Below are positions 23,388-35,791 of a DNA stretch of 64,000 bases, piece by piece. The first letter of the stretch is position 1; every line of letters begins with the position of its first letter. Under the pieces are notes generated by a model. That model searched no databases and had not been told where the DNA came from. It saw nothing but the letters and a program-made list of their open reading frames with translations. Position numbers and translations under genes: made by a program. The DNA comes from Areca catechu (Eukaryota > Streptophyta > Magnoliopsida > Arecales > Arecaceae), in NCBI GenBank assembly GCA_021397845.1, contig CM038042.1, positions 32,188,418 through 32,252,417 on the forward strand, written 5' to 3'.

Positions 23388-24197
23388 GTAAAGTCGGTGC
23401 AATGTCCTGACACCTTGCTTTCTAATTAACCCTTGTAGCGAGCTTTAAAGCCAATGACTCCCAAACCAGTTGGCTTTAGGGCATTAGGTGTAAAACACCC
23501 CTCGAGCTTACTGACTCGAGTTAAAAAGACTAAGTCAAGACTAACTCTACGAAAGATTTCATTACATCCCCACCTTTTGACGCGAACAACAACGCTTACT
23601 TAGGCGAAGGGGTCCGGTTACTCAGTGAGAGATACTAAAAATCTTTATTAACCTCAGAAATTTTTAACTGGGGACTTTTTATAATGCCTATACCAAAATA
23701 AGTAAGATTCATTATTAAGATCAATAGGCCGAAGGGTCTGGAATTACTCTTCTAAAATTTTCTGGACTACACTCTACCACTTATAGGGTTTTCTTGATAA
23801 ATCATCCCTCAGTATCTCTAAAATTTTCTAAACCATTAATCACTCCTCATTTAGTGAGCTTGATTATTTTCAATTCGAGACAAATTTTTGTACACAAAAC
23901 TGATTAAAATTTTACTCGAGGACTCGAGGATTTGATTTAATTAATTACCTCACCCCCCAACTTAATTTCTATTGTCCCTAATGGAAGAGAATATTAATAA
24001 CGAAATGGCATGGAAGGATACAACCTGGTAGGGTATGGAATTAGACGTCCTTCTATCACCATGTTCCCGCAATCTTCTTTTATTACTCCATTTATTCTAA
24101 AATAAAGAACTAGAAGTTAAAATATGAACTAAGGAAAGAGCTGGGCTGCCTCCCAGGAGCGCTAAGTTTAACGTCTTCAGCCAGACAAAGTTGATCT
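23080..24197 (-). other. 3' non-coding region of the Athila element
   Basis: This AT-rich stretch follows integrase and holds no convincing ORF. A long T-tract lies at about 23348-23384 on the plus strand. An env-like gene could have been lost here. Confidence 0.6.
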
Positions 24198-25654
24198 TTA
24201 CAGCAAAACTGGGTGTTCAAGATCAAGAGTTTCAACAACTTCTCCATCACTGATTCCTTCAATATACGGTTTCAAATGCTGGCCATTCACCTTAAAAACA
24301 TTCCCTTGCTTAGGATCCTTAAGTTCAACAGCTCCATGGAAAAATACTTGAGTTACTACAAAAGGTCCATCCCATCGTGAGCGGAGTTTTCCGGGAAAAA
24401 GACGTAACCTAGAGTTGTAGAGCCATACTTTTTGATTAGGCTCAAATGATTTTCTATTAATAAATTTGTCATGATAAGCCTTCGTTCGAGCCTTGTAAAT
24501 TTTCGAACTATCATACGCTTCATTTCGTAACTCTTCCAACTCACTTAACTGAAGTTTTCTATGGGAACTTGCATTCTTCATATCAAAATTAAATTGCTTG
24601 ATAGCCCAAAATGCACGGTGTTCCAATTCAACAGGTAGGTGACAAGCCTTTCCAAACACTAACCGGTACGGAGACATTCCTAGAGGGGTCTTGAAAGCAG
24701 TTCGGTAAGCCCATAAAGCATCATCCAAACGTTCGGACCAATCTTTCCTATCGGGTCTTACCGTTTTCTCAAGAATGTGCTTGATCTCTCTATTCGAAAC
24801 TTCTACCTGACCACTAGTCTGAGGATGGTATGGTGTGGCTACTTTATGGATAATTCCATACTTTTTCATCAGTGCGTCAAAGTGTCTATTTGTGAAATGC
24901 GCACCTCCATCACTAATAATGGCCCTTGGGCATCCAAACCGACTAAAGATGTTATGTTGAATGAACTTGATCACAACTTTGTGATTATTAGTTCGAGTTG
25001 CCACAGCTTCAATCCATTTCGAAACATAATCGACTGCTACCAAAATGTACTCAAATCCAAAGGAAAGAGGAAATGGTCCCATAAAGTCAATACCCCAATA
25101 TCAAAAATTTCAACAACTAAAATGGGGTTTAGGGGCATCATATCTTTTCGTGAAATATTCCCCCTTTGTTGACACTTAAGACAATTACGGCCAAATTCAT
25201 GTGCATCTTTAAAGAGAGTTGGCCAATAAAATCCACTTTGCAGCACCTTTGCTGCAGTTTTTCTCCCACTAAAGTGTCCCCCACATGCAAGAGAATGACA
25301 AAAATTGAGTATACTCTTGAATTCACTCTCAGGGACACATCGCCTTATCACTTGATCTGGACAGTGTTTAAACAATTCAGGTTCCTCCCAAAAGTAATAT
25401 TTGATTTGCGAAAAGAACCTATCTTTTTCTTGTTGCGACCAGTATGGAGGAACTTGCCCTGTTACCAGATAATTCACAATATGGGCAAACCAGGGGAGAT
25501 TACTGGTAGAAGAAATTGAGAATAGTTGCTCATCAGGAAACCTATCTCCAATAATTTCCTTGTTGTATTCTACTAAGATCCTAGAAATGTGATCTGCTAC
25601 CATATTTTCGGAACCTTTCTTATCCAAAATTTCTAAGTCAAATTCCTGTAACAA
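24198..25654 (-). pseudogene. pol: integrase of the Athila element (end of pol, frameshifted)
   Basis: Read leftward, the RNase H tail (MLQEFDLEILDKKGSEN, MVADHISRI) leads to the HHCC region near 25280-25150 (CHSLACGGHFSGRKTA, CLKCQQRG). A one-base loss near 25100 moves the frame. The catalytic core follows: DYVSKWIEAVAT, ISDGGAHFTN with Asp, and TSGQVEVSNREIK with Glu. The C-terminal part (KVWLYNSRLRLFPGKLRSRWDGPF) matches Athila integrases. It ends at 24198. Confidence 0.9.
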
Positions 25655-27851
25655 AAGGATCCATCGAATCAGTCTAGGCTTGGTATCTTTTTGGATAGCA
25701 GATGTCTTAATGCAGCATGATCAGAGTAAACTAGGACCTTAGACCCTAATAAATATGATCGAAATTTTTCTAGGGCGAATACAACTGCTAGTAATTCTTT
25801 CTCAGTAGTGGTATAGTTCATTTGTGCATCTGAAAGAGTTTTACTAGCATAGTAAATTACATGGGGTTCCCTATTGAGCTTCTGTCCTAAAACAGCTCCT
25901 ACAGCATAATCAGAAGCATCACACATGATTTCAAATGGCAGAGTCCAATCTGGGGGCTTGATGATAGGTGCAGTGGTCAAAGCAGTTCGAAGAATGTCAA
26001 AAGCGGTCAAACATTCTTTACTAAAATCAAAGGACTTGTCTTTGGCAAGTAAATCACACAATGGTCGAGAGATTTTGCTAAAATCCTTGATGAATCGTCT
26101 ATAAAAACCAGCATGGCCAAGGAAGGATCGTACTTGTCTAACCGAGGTCGGGGGAGGTAATTTCGAGATTAATTCAACCTTAGCCTTATCAACCTCAATC
26201 CCTCGCTCAGAAACAATGTGTCCAAGTACAATTCCCTCACGAACCATAAAATGGCTCTTCTCCCAACTTAAGACTAAGTTGGTTTCTATACAGCGTTTCA
26301 ATACCTTAGCCAAATTATGGAGACAGTCCTCGAATGAAGATCCAAAACAGAAAAATCATCCATAAACACTTCAAGGAAATGACCAACCATATCGGAGAAT
26401 AAGGCCAACATACATCGTTGAAAGGTGACTGGTGCATTACAGAGACCAAAAGGCATACGCCTGAATGCAAACATTCCAAAAGGGCAAGTAAAGGTGGTCT
26501 TTTCTTGGTCTGCAGGAAATACTGGAACCTGGTTGTATCCTGAATATCCATCCAGGAAACAAAAGAAACTCTGCCCTGCTAGTCGTTCTAGAATTTGATC
26601 AATAAAAGGCAGAGGGAAATGATCTTTCCTAGTAACAGCATTCAGTTTCCGGTAATCTATACACACTCTCCAACTAGTGGTTGCTCGGGTAGAAATTGAC
26701 TCACCCTTTTCATTCTGAATGACAGTAATACCTGACTTTTTAGGTACTACCTGAGTTGGGCTGACCCATTGGCTATCTGAAATTGGATAAATAATACCGG
26801 CATCCAACCATTTAACCACTTCTTTTTTAACAATTTCTCGCATGTTTGGATTTAGCCTCCGTTGCATGTCCCTATGTGGTTTAGCTTCTGCTTCACAGTG
26901 AATGTGGTGCATGCAAACAGAAGGGTCAATTCCCTTAAGATCAGCTATTGTCCATCCTATTGCCTCTTTATGTTCCCTGAGTACATTCATCAATTTTTGT
27001 TCCTGATCAGAGGTCAAAGTAGATGCAATGATTACCGGAAGGGTATCATTGGATCCAAGAAAAGAATACTTTAACTTGTCAGGAAGAGGCTTCAATTCCA
27101 TATTGGGTGGTGCTTCTAAGGATGGCACTAAAGGGCTTGATTGAGTCGGTAATGATTCAAATTTCACAGTCCAAGGAGGAATGGTACTAAACTTGGGTGG
27201 CTCTAACAAAGCATTCACTTCATCATCAATATCAAAATCGTCAGTTCCTAAATGTGTCAAACATGCTTGCAAGGGATCCGAATTAAGCAACAAAGGAAGA
27301 TTCCTATCTACTACTTCTTCTATCATGTTTACTTCGTTATGATCATAAGAGGGTGGTCCTTGGCATGCATTAAAAATATTCAACCGCATTTTCTTATTCC
27401 CAAAAGAGACGTCCATAACCCCTGTTCTGCAATTTATGCAGGCATTAGCGGTAGCTAGGAAAGGTCTTCCAAGAATGATGGGTATCTGACTAGGGTTACC
27501 GCTAGATTCCATGTCCAAAACAAGAAAATCAACCGGGAAGTAGAACTCATCTACTTTTACCAACACATCCTCGAGCATTCCACGGGGTGCCTTGACGGAT
27601 CGATCAGCTAACTGTAAGGTCACCATCGTGGGTTTTAATTCTCCGAATTTAAACAGATCATACATTGATCCTGGGAGAAGGTTTACACTCGCACTTAAAT
27701 CTAACAAGGCTTTCTTGATTGTAAGGTCCCCTATGACACAAGAGATAATTGGGGTACCTGGGTCTTTGAGTTTGGGTGGAGCTATTTGCTGAAAAACTGA
27801 GCTGGCTTGCTCAGTTAAGAGGATTTTCTTAGGGATATGTGCTTTAGATTT
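25655..27851 (-). pseudogene. pol: protease, reverse transcriptase and RNase H of the Athila element (frameshifted)
   Basis: Protease has the Athila-type active-site wording LLDLSASVNLLPGSMYDLF near 27710-27650 and ILGRPFLATA near 27460. RT spans about 26960-26100 with WRVCIDYRKLNAVT, FLDGYSGYNQ, MPFGLCNAP and the catalytic FMDDF near 26360. An apparent one-base loss near 26338 moves the frame, and a second one near 25690 leads into the next block. RNase H (about 26000-25660) holds FEIMCDASDYAVGAVLG and TTEKELLAVVFALEKFRSYL. The 470-codon block 27707-26298 is open. Confidence 0.9.
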
Positions 27852-29612
27852 TCATTTTTGAGTGCACAAATCCTTAAGAAATTTGGCATACGCCGGTACT
27901 TGCTTGATGGCATCGAGGAGAGGTAAATTGATTTGGACTTGCTTGAATAATTCAAGCATCTCATTCATTTTTAAATTTTTCTTATCCAATGGTAAAGGTG
28001 ACTCCAAAGCACTAGGGAATGGAGCCTTAGGTACGGGTGCTTTACCAATGGATTCCTTCTCCTCTTCATTCTTTTTCTCTGGCTTAGCCAGTTCTACTTC
28101 TTGGGTCGGGTCAGGTTGATCTAATGTTTTTCCACTTCTTAAGGTGATAACAGATTTAGCGTGTTCAGGAAAATTTTCAGGTCCAGTGGAACTCTCAGCC
28201 ATGTATTGACCCTTGGGGTTGATAATGGGCTGACTAGGCAACTTACCTTCTTCTCTCCGATTAAAAGCTGTAGCTAGCTGACGTATCTGAGTCTCTAGCT
28301 TGGCAATGGATTGGGTATGGGAGTGAAGGATTTGGGTATTCATGTTCAGCCCCTCCTTCAAAGTTTGAAGGATCTTTTCTTGAAAGGAAGGATCAAGATT
28401 GTTCGACGGAGGTTATGGAGGCTGTGGGGCATTTTGATATTGAGGAAATTGCATGCTTTGAAATTTGGTCTCCTGATAGTTTGGCCTAACGGAAGAATTG
28501 ATTCCGGATTGGGGTTTCCAAGAAAAATTCGGGTGATTGCGCCAGCCGGGATTGTATGTGTTCGAATAAGGATCGTTTCCTGGTCTAGGAGCCATTCGGG
28601 TTTGAGCTTGATGAGCTTGCTCCTGAAGAAGCTCAGGAAATTGGTAAGCTGATGGACAATCACCTAAGGTGTGGGTTGAACTCGAGCAGATAATACAGAC
28701 TTCATGAGTAGGATGAGATGAAGAGGAGTTATTTCCAGCTTGCAAAAGTTGGTCGAGCTTCTGAGATAGCTCATCAACCTTGCTGTAGATGTCTACAGCA
28801 CGACCAACTTCATACATACCTCCTCTCTTAGGTTCTACAGGTCCTGGGGGAGGATCTCTACGGGCAGCTGACATATGATGTAGAGAATTTTCACTTAACG
28901 TTTCAAACAACTGCCATGCCTCATGTTCATTTTTAAGCATGAACGTTCCTCCACATGAGGCATCCACCATTTGCTGGTGCCTTTCTGACAAACCGTCATA
29001 GAAGCACTGAACTAATTGCCATTTGGGTATGGCATGGTGAGGGCATTTTCTAATTAGCTCTTTCAATCTCTCCCAGGTTTCATGAAACATTTCTCCATCT
29101 AATTGGGAAAAACTAGTAATGGCTTTTCTAATTTGATTCGTCTTTCCTATGGGAAAATATTTCTTAAGGAACTCCCTCTGAAGTTGATCCCAAGTTGAAA
29201 TTGTCACGGTGTCTAGGGAATTCAACCAATATTTGGCTTTATCTTTCAGGGAAAAAGGGAATAACCTAAGCCTTAAAGCATCGTCGGAGAAATTTTGGAT
29301 CTTAACAGTGGAACAGATTTCTAGAAATTCATCTAGATGTTTATATGGGTCTTCAGTCGCAAGTCCATAAAAAGAGGGTAACATCTGAATCAAACTGGAC
29401 TTGATTTCATACTGAATGGCATCTATAGGGGGTACTTGGATACAAGGTGAATAAGTGTATTTTGAAGGAGTGAAGTACTCCTTCAGCGGAGGGTCAATTC
29501 CTTGATTAGGATCCATAGTACCTGGGCTGGTTGCTCTACTGGAGCCTTCGATTTTCGGATCTAAGGATATATGTTTAGGTTCTCGAAGTCGGCGCCTAGA
29601 ATATACTAACAT
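27852..29612 (-). pseudogene. gag: gag of the Athila element (two in-frame stops)
   Basis: One frame runs from the ATG at 29612 through stops at about 28413 and 27852 and on into protease. The retrotransposon gag domain is near 29400-28950 (PYKHLDEFLEICSTVKIQNF, ALRLRLFPFSLKDKAKYWLN, LKKYFPIGKTNQ). A short Cys-rich motif CIICSSSTHTLGDCPSA lies near 28690. A helical segment (SIAKLETQIRQLATAFNRR) lies near 28310, as in other Athila Gag proteins. Read-through of the stops would be needed for a Gag-Pol product. Confidence 0.9.
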
Positions 29613-30590
29613 ACACCCTCCCTTCTAAAACAAAGAGCAATAAAAGATTTTTTTTAATTTTTTAATTGGAAAGCGGAAGAATGAGAAGAGATCTAAAGGA
29701 GAAGTTCCTAAGAGAGTCCTAAACTAGAGAGAAGAAAGTTAATTAATTAATTTTTTTTTTTTTTTAATCAAACAAGTGAAACAAATCAAAATCACTATCC
29801 TAGGGTTAACCTGGATCTAGACAGCTCCTAACTGATCCAAGGTTACCTTCGAGCACTCCAAGCCCAAGATCAATTAACTGACTTGGCCAGGTAAGTGTAA
29901 GGTGGGTGAAGGTTCCCTTATCGCTTGCCTTAGACACCAATTATAAATTGGCCAGGTAAGCGGAACCAACTCACGTCCCTTCGGGCTCTAGTCCCTGAAC
30001 CACTTTCCTTAGACACCAAGGAATTAAATGATCTGAACCCGGTCCAACTCTAGGGTTTCCTTGTCCTATTGAGCTCGAAATCCTTAGGGTTGACGTCTAA
30101 TTAATTTTAAAATTAAAGGCTTGGGTCAATGCAGATGCTGGATTGATGATTTGTGGGCTAAGGAAGGGTATTGATCTCCCCACCTTATCTGATTAATGGG
30201 TTGTGCCCTTAAGATATATTATGAAATTATGAAATGCAACAGCTAAGGTGTCCAAAAAGTTATAAACAAACAAAATTAAACTTAATTTTTTTAATTTTGA
30301 TGATTAAGTATCTGATCCTAATAAATTATGAAATGTCTATGTAATATTTTTGGTTTTGCAAAAAATAAATTTACCTAAGTGAATCTAAAAAAATAAATTT
30401 TTTGTGTTCAACCTTTTTGTACCCTAGGACAACCATTCAACATAACCTCCCAGTTATGCCAGGGCAACCTTATGTCAGGGCACTCAAGATTGAAAATTGA
30501 AAATTTGAATGTAAAATTTTGAAAATTGAATTTTTTTTTTTTTGATTTTTAAATTGTTGATTATATTTTTTTTCAGAATAACGCCGAAAG
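29613..30590 (-). other. 5' leader of the Athila element
   Basis: This is about 980 bases of untranslated leader between the PBS and gag. It has T-rich tracts (29750-29766, 30530-30542) and no coding match. Long leaders are usual in Athila elements. Confidence 0.6.
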
Positions 30591-30608
30591 TCCCTGGCAA
30601 CGGCGCCA
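30591..30608 (-). other. primer-binding site, tRNA-Asp type
   Basis: The minus strand reads TGGCGCCGTTGCCAGGGA, which differs at one base from the complement of the plant tRNA-Asp 3' end as I recall it. It lies six bases inside the LTR and is typical of Athila elements. Confidence 0.85.
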
Positions 30609-30614
30609 AAAATC

Positions 30615-32443
30615 TGATGCGTGTCGTAATGCACCGATTTAGAACCTTAATTCCACTACTCTAAAGGGTAGAATAGCGGGAGTAAGGGTCGATCCCACAG
30701 AGATTTTGGGGTTATCTTGAAAATAAGGTATTTCTTTTTGACTTAAAATAAACTAAAATAAACTAAACTAATGCAAGAATCAAATGCAAATAATAAATTT
30801 ATGAAAATAATTTAGATATGACCTATCTCAAGAGTACGGCCCGTACCCGTGGATCACGGCCCGTCCCTTAGGTATAGGTCAGTCAAAACTAATTCACTAC
30901 GACTTACCTTAAACGCTAATCCAACATGACTCCAGCATGACTAAAATAAAAACAAGCAAACATGGATTAATATAAAGCAAATAAATTTTATTGCATAAAA
31001 ATTGGAGTACAGAAAAAAAAAAAAAAAAGTAAGGGAACAAGGGTCCCTTTCTCCCTTTTTATCCGACTCTGACTCTCTGTCACAGCAACAGGTGGAACTA
31101 CGGACAGCAAGTGGAACCGCCCAAAAATCTCCCCTCTCGCAGAAGAGAATCACCGAGGTATTTATAGCTGAAAAATATCGTGTCGGGTCCGTGTAGAAAG
31201 CGCGGTGATTTCTTCATCTCAATCCGATCTCCTTATCTGATTTTTTTTACGATCATCCCCATCTCAAAAATTAAATTCAAAAATTCTATCGCACAATCCC
31301 GCGTCCATTCAGCGTCGTCCGACATCTCTTCTCGTTCCGATGCTTCCTTGTTTTCGGACATCCCGGTCTAAACGACAGGGACGGTGTCGGCGGACGGCAC
31401 TGCGACGTGCAATGTGTGGCTGTGGAAGGGGAAGGGGCGGAGCTGCAGGTTGGGCAGAGAACGGAGGCAGCTTCGGGCACGGACGTGGCGCAGGAACGGC
31501 GAACATGGCTCGCATGCTGGGCAACAGGAACGTGGATGCGGCATCGCGAACGGCTGGGCACGGCAGCGGGCGGAGAACGGCTTCGGCTGGGCACGAAGGG
31601 ATGGAGGCGTTCCGTGGGCGGCTGGACGGCGGCGCGGCCGGCTGGGAGGAGACGGCTGCAGTCGGCGTGGATGGCTGGCCGACAGCGTGGCGGGCGGCAT
31701 CGCGGACGGCTGGGCGGCTGGACGGCGGCGCGGACTTGGGCGGCGGGGCTTCGGCGTGGCCGTGGGCAACTGGACGGCGGCGCGGCCGGCCTTGGACGTC
31801 GTGCAGGGGCTTCGGCGTGGCCGTGGGCAGCTGGACGGCGGCGCGCGGCGGACTTGGACGGCAGCGGGCGGCTTCTGCTGGGCGTGGGCGGAGGGCGGAG
31901 GGCGAACGGCTCGGCGGCGACGGCTTCGGCTGGGCACGGACGTGGCACGCGGCGGACTTGGACGGCAGCACGGACGGTGCGACTCGCATGGGCGACGGCA
32001 GCAAGTTCCGGCCATTTTTCCGGCCAAACGGGAGCTCTTCGGCCGGCAGGAAGGTTGCCGGCGGCTTCGGCGGCGCCGGGGGAAGCTCTCCGGCAAGTTT
32101 CGGCGCGATCGGAGCACGGGGGTCCATGGCTCCGCCCGTGGACCGGCAGCAATGGCTGCCGTGGACCAAACGGACGTGCAGTGGACCGGCTCAATGGTCC
32201 ACCATGAGCCAGTAAGTTTTTTAAGGCAATGCTCCAAAAACCGTGCAGCTCTGAAATCCGTGCTAAAACCTTCTAAAATCTATTTCGGGCCCGTTTGAAG
32301 TCCGAATTACATTCTGTTTGCATCGTTGGACTCCTAAAATCAAGATCTACACGTTTATGGAGTCAATTCCTGCAAAGTATCAAAAAAGTATCAATTTTAA
32401 TCAAATAAAGTTGGGTTAATTTTCATTATTCTAATGTCTAACA
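30615..32443 (-). repeat. 5' LTR of the Athila element
   Basis: This 1829-bp LTR starts TGTTAGACATTAG on the minus strand at 32443. It matches 21228-23063 almost base for base, including the A-tract (shorter here) and the CpG-rich core at about 31380-32190. Confidence 0.93.
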
Positions 32444-32448
32444 GGGTC

Positions 32449-33651
32449 CACCTCGGCCGAGTTCGGCGGTTCCCCCGCTCCCTCGCCAGGTGGCACCCTG
32501 AGACGGTCCCACCTCGGCCGAGGTCGAGCCGGGCCCCTTCGCTCCTTCGCCAGGTGGCGCCCGGAGACGGGACCACCTCGGCCGAATTCGAGCATCCTTC
32601 TGTCACTCCGCCAGGTGTTCACCCAGGAGGGGTCCACCTCGGCCGAGGTCGGTGGCTCCCTTGCTCCCTCGCCAGGAGGCACCCTGAGACGGTCCCACCT
32701 CGACCGAGGTCGAGCCGGGCCCCTTCGCTCCTTCGCCAGGTGGCGCCCGGAGACGGGACCACCTCGGCCGAAGCCGAGCATCCTTCTGCTGCTTCTGCCA
32801 GGTGTCCACCCGGGAGGGGTCCACCTCGGTCGACGTAGGCCAGCTCGTACAGAGAAGGTCCCAAAGAATGGAGGCGCGGGCTCCGAGGTTGCCCCTCGAG
32901 CCGTGCGCGCCGCACCCCGAGAAAGGCACCCCGTACGGATGGCGGCGACACGCGAAACATCACTTACGTTGGCCCGACATGTTCCGCAGTCGAGAGACAA
33001 GGCCCTGACAAAATAGGACCCGTTAACGGACAGCGTCGGTGCCTGGGAAGGAGAGCGCTCACGCTCTGCCCGAGGTCTGGTTGGCAGTCTGACCAGCGCC
33101 CCCCCTCCTCTACTCTTTCCCCGCTGGGCTTGGCAAACGAGGCCGGAAAGCCGCCCGGCCCTCTAATCCAGAAGGGGAAAGAGAAAGGGGCGGAGGGGAG
33201 GAGATGAAAGCAATAAAGGAGCCTCCCAGGAGTGGAAAACGAGGGGGAAACATGAGGAGATAAAAGGAAGGAGAGGATAGACGACAAGGTAAGTGAAGTG
33301 AAGCAAGAAACAAAGGCTGGAGACTCCGCTTCAAGAGCAAGATCCAAGGTCCCAAGAGGGGGCCCCTTGGCGTGAGCTCGGCAAAGGAACCCAGCCGGTT
33401 TTCTGGTCTTTCTGACATCTTTCTTGCTAGCACGTTCTTTGAGTCTGGGACTCCTTCGGGGGCCCATCCCAGAGAATCTGTTCCCTCTCGCCGTCTACTA
33501 ACTTGACCGTCGGAGCTCCCTCGCCGGAATCCCCAGCCAGGGTTCTAACCTTGCCTTGCAGGTTCGGTCTAGCCAGGAGGCCCCAGGGGCGAGACGGTCT
33601 AGTCGGATTGGCAGTCCCGAAGCCACAGGCGCGGTGGTGGGATCGGCAACA
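32449..33651 (+). repeat. 3' LTR of the Tat-lineage element, second part
   Basis: The LTR resumes after the duplicated GGGTC at 32444-32448 with CACCTCGGCCGAG and runs to GGCAACA at 33651. It holds about two further subrepeats and the distal 800 bp of the 5' LTR. Confidence 0.9.
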
Positions 33652-35105
33652 GTCCCCAATTCCAACTTTATCATTAGATATCCTTTGATTTTTCAAAATT
33701 AGCTCAAGTTTGTTTGAACTTGAAGTTAATTTATCAATAAGAGGCTTGAGTCTATTCATTTCATTTTGTAAACCTTTATTCTTTTCAAAACATTTATCTT
33801 TTTCAGCTTGTAATACTTTGCATTTTTTAAAAACATTATTTAATTCTTTTTGTAAAAGATTGTTCTTTTTAGAAATTTTATTATTCTCTCAATAATATAT
33901 CATAATTATTTTTCATGGATTTGATTTTCAAACCAGCCTTTTTGTATTCAGTTAAGAGTTCATGAAAAGCAGTATGTATTTCATCATAAGTAAATTCATA
34001 ATTGGGTTCACTAGATGTTACCTCATCTTCTAGACCCATCAAATATATATTTATAGATTTTGTGGTCTCTTCCTCATCATTTGAAGTGGATTCATCGCTG
34101 TCACTCCATGTAGCCATCATCGCTTTCTTCTTCTTCTTGTATCCCATTTTTAATGTAGGTCATTCTAAACGGTAGTGCCCCAGCTTCTTGCATTAATAAC
34201 AAATTGGTTGTTGCTTTTTTTCTATCTTTATCTTTCTCCTTCTCTTTACTTTGTTCACTTTTACCAAGGTGCTTTCTCCAATATCTTAACTTGCTTTTGC
34301 CCATAAATCTTTTGAATCTCTTCATAACTAAGGCTATGTCATCATCTCCTAGTTCTTCATCAGAGGAGGGGCTTTCTTCTTATTGTTTCTTAATCTCAGC
34401 TACAGCCTTGAATGTTATAGATTTCTTTTTCTTGTTGTCATCTTCGCCGTGGTGCTGCATTGTTAGTTCATGAGTAATTAAAGAACCAAGATGTTCATCA
34501 AGTGGAAGTGTGTTTAAGTCTTGGCTTCTTGTATTGCAGTGATCTTTGAATCTCATTTATCTAGTAAACATCTAAGAACCTTTTGGACAAGATCGGTATT
34601 GGAATATACCCTGCCAAGACTTTTCAATCAATTAATAATATCTTTGAATCTAACAAATATTTCAGATATAGTCTCATTTGGTTCCATTTTGAAAAGCTCA
34701 TAATTATACATAAGAATAATAATTTTGGAGGTCTTCACTTGTATTGTGCCTTCATGAGTAACTTATAGTTTATTCCAAATTTCTTTTACCAAAATGCAAG
34801 TAGAAATCTGGTTAAATTCGTTTGTATCCAAAGTACAATAAAGAAAGTTTATGGCTTTGGCATTTAGTTCATCCATTTTCATGTCATATAAATCCCATTC
34901 CTCTTCTGGTTTAGGGATGTCTATGCCATCAACATTCTTCATGGGTATGTGAGGTCCTTTCAAGATTATCTTCCATAATTGAAAATCAATGACTTGAATA
35001 TAAGTTTTCATTCTAACTTTCTAATAAGTGTAATTAGTGCCGATGAAAAGTGAAGGACTAGCTTGATTGACCTTCGACCAAAGATGTACTCATTTGGGTT
35101 GCCAT
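33652..35105 (-). pseudogene. gag: gag of copia element B, N-terminal part (broken)
   Basis: The start at 35105 reads MATQMSTSLVEGQSS and is followed at once by a stop where element A has TN. Recognisable pieces are FIGTNYTY, MKTYIQVIDFQLWKIILKGP (35011 onward), LFKMEPNE, then the acidic stretch AMMATWSDSDESTS (about 34120) and coiled coil to the junction at 33652 (KLELILKNQR). Several stops and frame changes are visible. The protein continues at 9672, beyond the Tat insertion. Confidence 0.82.
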
Positions 35106-35148
35106 TAAACTTTTACCTTAATCATTAGATTAATGGCACTGAGACATG

Positions 35149-35160
35149 GCTCTGATACCA
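35149..35160 (-). other. primer-binding site of copia element B
   Basis: GCTCTGATACCA is the exact complement of TGGTATCAGAGC, the initiator tRNA-Met PBS. It shows that the LTR to its right is the 5' LTR of minus-strand element B. Confidence 0.9.
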
Positions 35161-35165
35161 CTTAT

Positions 35166-35791
35166 TGCTGTTGTCCAGTAATGATGCAACCCAGGAGGGG
35201 GGTGAATTGGGTTTTAAAATTATTTGAACTATTTCAATGGATTTAAAACAAGAATGTGCCGATTCAAATCAAGTATTTATGTTTTGTCAAAGTGTTTGTG
35301 TGCTTAATGAAAATATGTAACGAAATTAACAAAGTAAATGCAAGAGTAAATAAGCAATAAATAATAGCAATCATAAACACAAGAATATATAGTAGGTCGG
35401 TGCACTCCAAGGCACCTACATCTAATTCCCAAGTTTTTCTTAGGAATTTCACTATAATCACTAAGATTATAGTCGATTAGTTTTCCAGGCTCACTAATTA
35501 AAACCCAACTTATTTTCCTAGGCTCATAAGTCAAAACCCCTTGTTAGTTTTATAACTTAGGCTAACCAAGCTACGAAACTCATCCAAATTTAAATTATGA
35601 GCTCTTTAAGATCTTCCTCATGTTCCAAAGCCTTTATATCTTGAAAATTCATGGCTTCTTCAACTAAATGACAATCTTTTCAATCTTTTAACATTGATGA
35701 ATACCTATATCTAATAAACACTTTTAACATACATTAGTACTCATATATACTTAAGTATTTTGTCAATCATCAAAATTATGATCAGAGTCAA
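35166..35791 (-). repeat. copia LTR shared by elements B and C
   Basis: On the minus strand the LTR runs TGTTGACTCTGATC... to ...GGACAACAGCA, 626 bp. Its left side meets the PBS of element B. Its right side meets a polypurine-like tract (AAAAAGGGAAAGAT on the minus strand, with GTCATCATC before it), the usual 3' end of a copia internal region. It therefore serves as the 5' LTR of B and the 3' LTR of the element to the right, most simply C. It matches both ends of LTR C but lacks the middle with the TCGACAC repeats. Confidence 0.75.

Larger units (their letters stand above)
21228..32443 (-). mobile_element. Ty3/gypsy element, Athila lineage, both LTRs present
   Basis: This 11.2-kb minus-strand element has two near-identical LTRs (21228-23063 and 30615-32443), a tRNA-Asp-type PBS, gag, protease, RT, RNase H, integrase and a polypurine tract next to the 3' LTR. 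It is inserted in the 3' LTR of the Tat element with a perfect GGGTC duplication. The LTR pair differs by scattered substitutions and small indels, so it is the youngest element of this nest. Gag-pol has at least two stops and three frameshifts, so it probably moved using proteins from a relative. The env-like ORF found in some Athila elements is not recognisable in 23080-24197. Confidence 0.92.
9673..33651 (+). mobile_element. Ty3/gypsy element, Tat lineage, interrupted by an Athila element
   Basis: This large plus-strand element has TG...CA LTRs, gag, protease, RT, two RNase H domains, integrase, a tandem array and an antisense gene before the 3' LTR. A second, archaeal-type RNase H between the normal RNase H and integrase is diagnostic of the Tat/Ogre group. 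Without the nested Athila copy (21228-32443) and its extra 5-bp duplication it spans about 12.8 kb. Stops and frameshifts in gag and pol make it defective. The GC-rich coding style differs sharply from the AT-rich copia flanks. It sits inside the gag of copia element B. Confidence 0.9.

Noticed and set aside
23080..24197. Possible env-like ORF of Athila
   Set aside because: No open frame of useful length, signal peptide or transmembrane pattern is visible.
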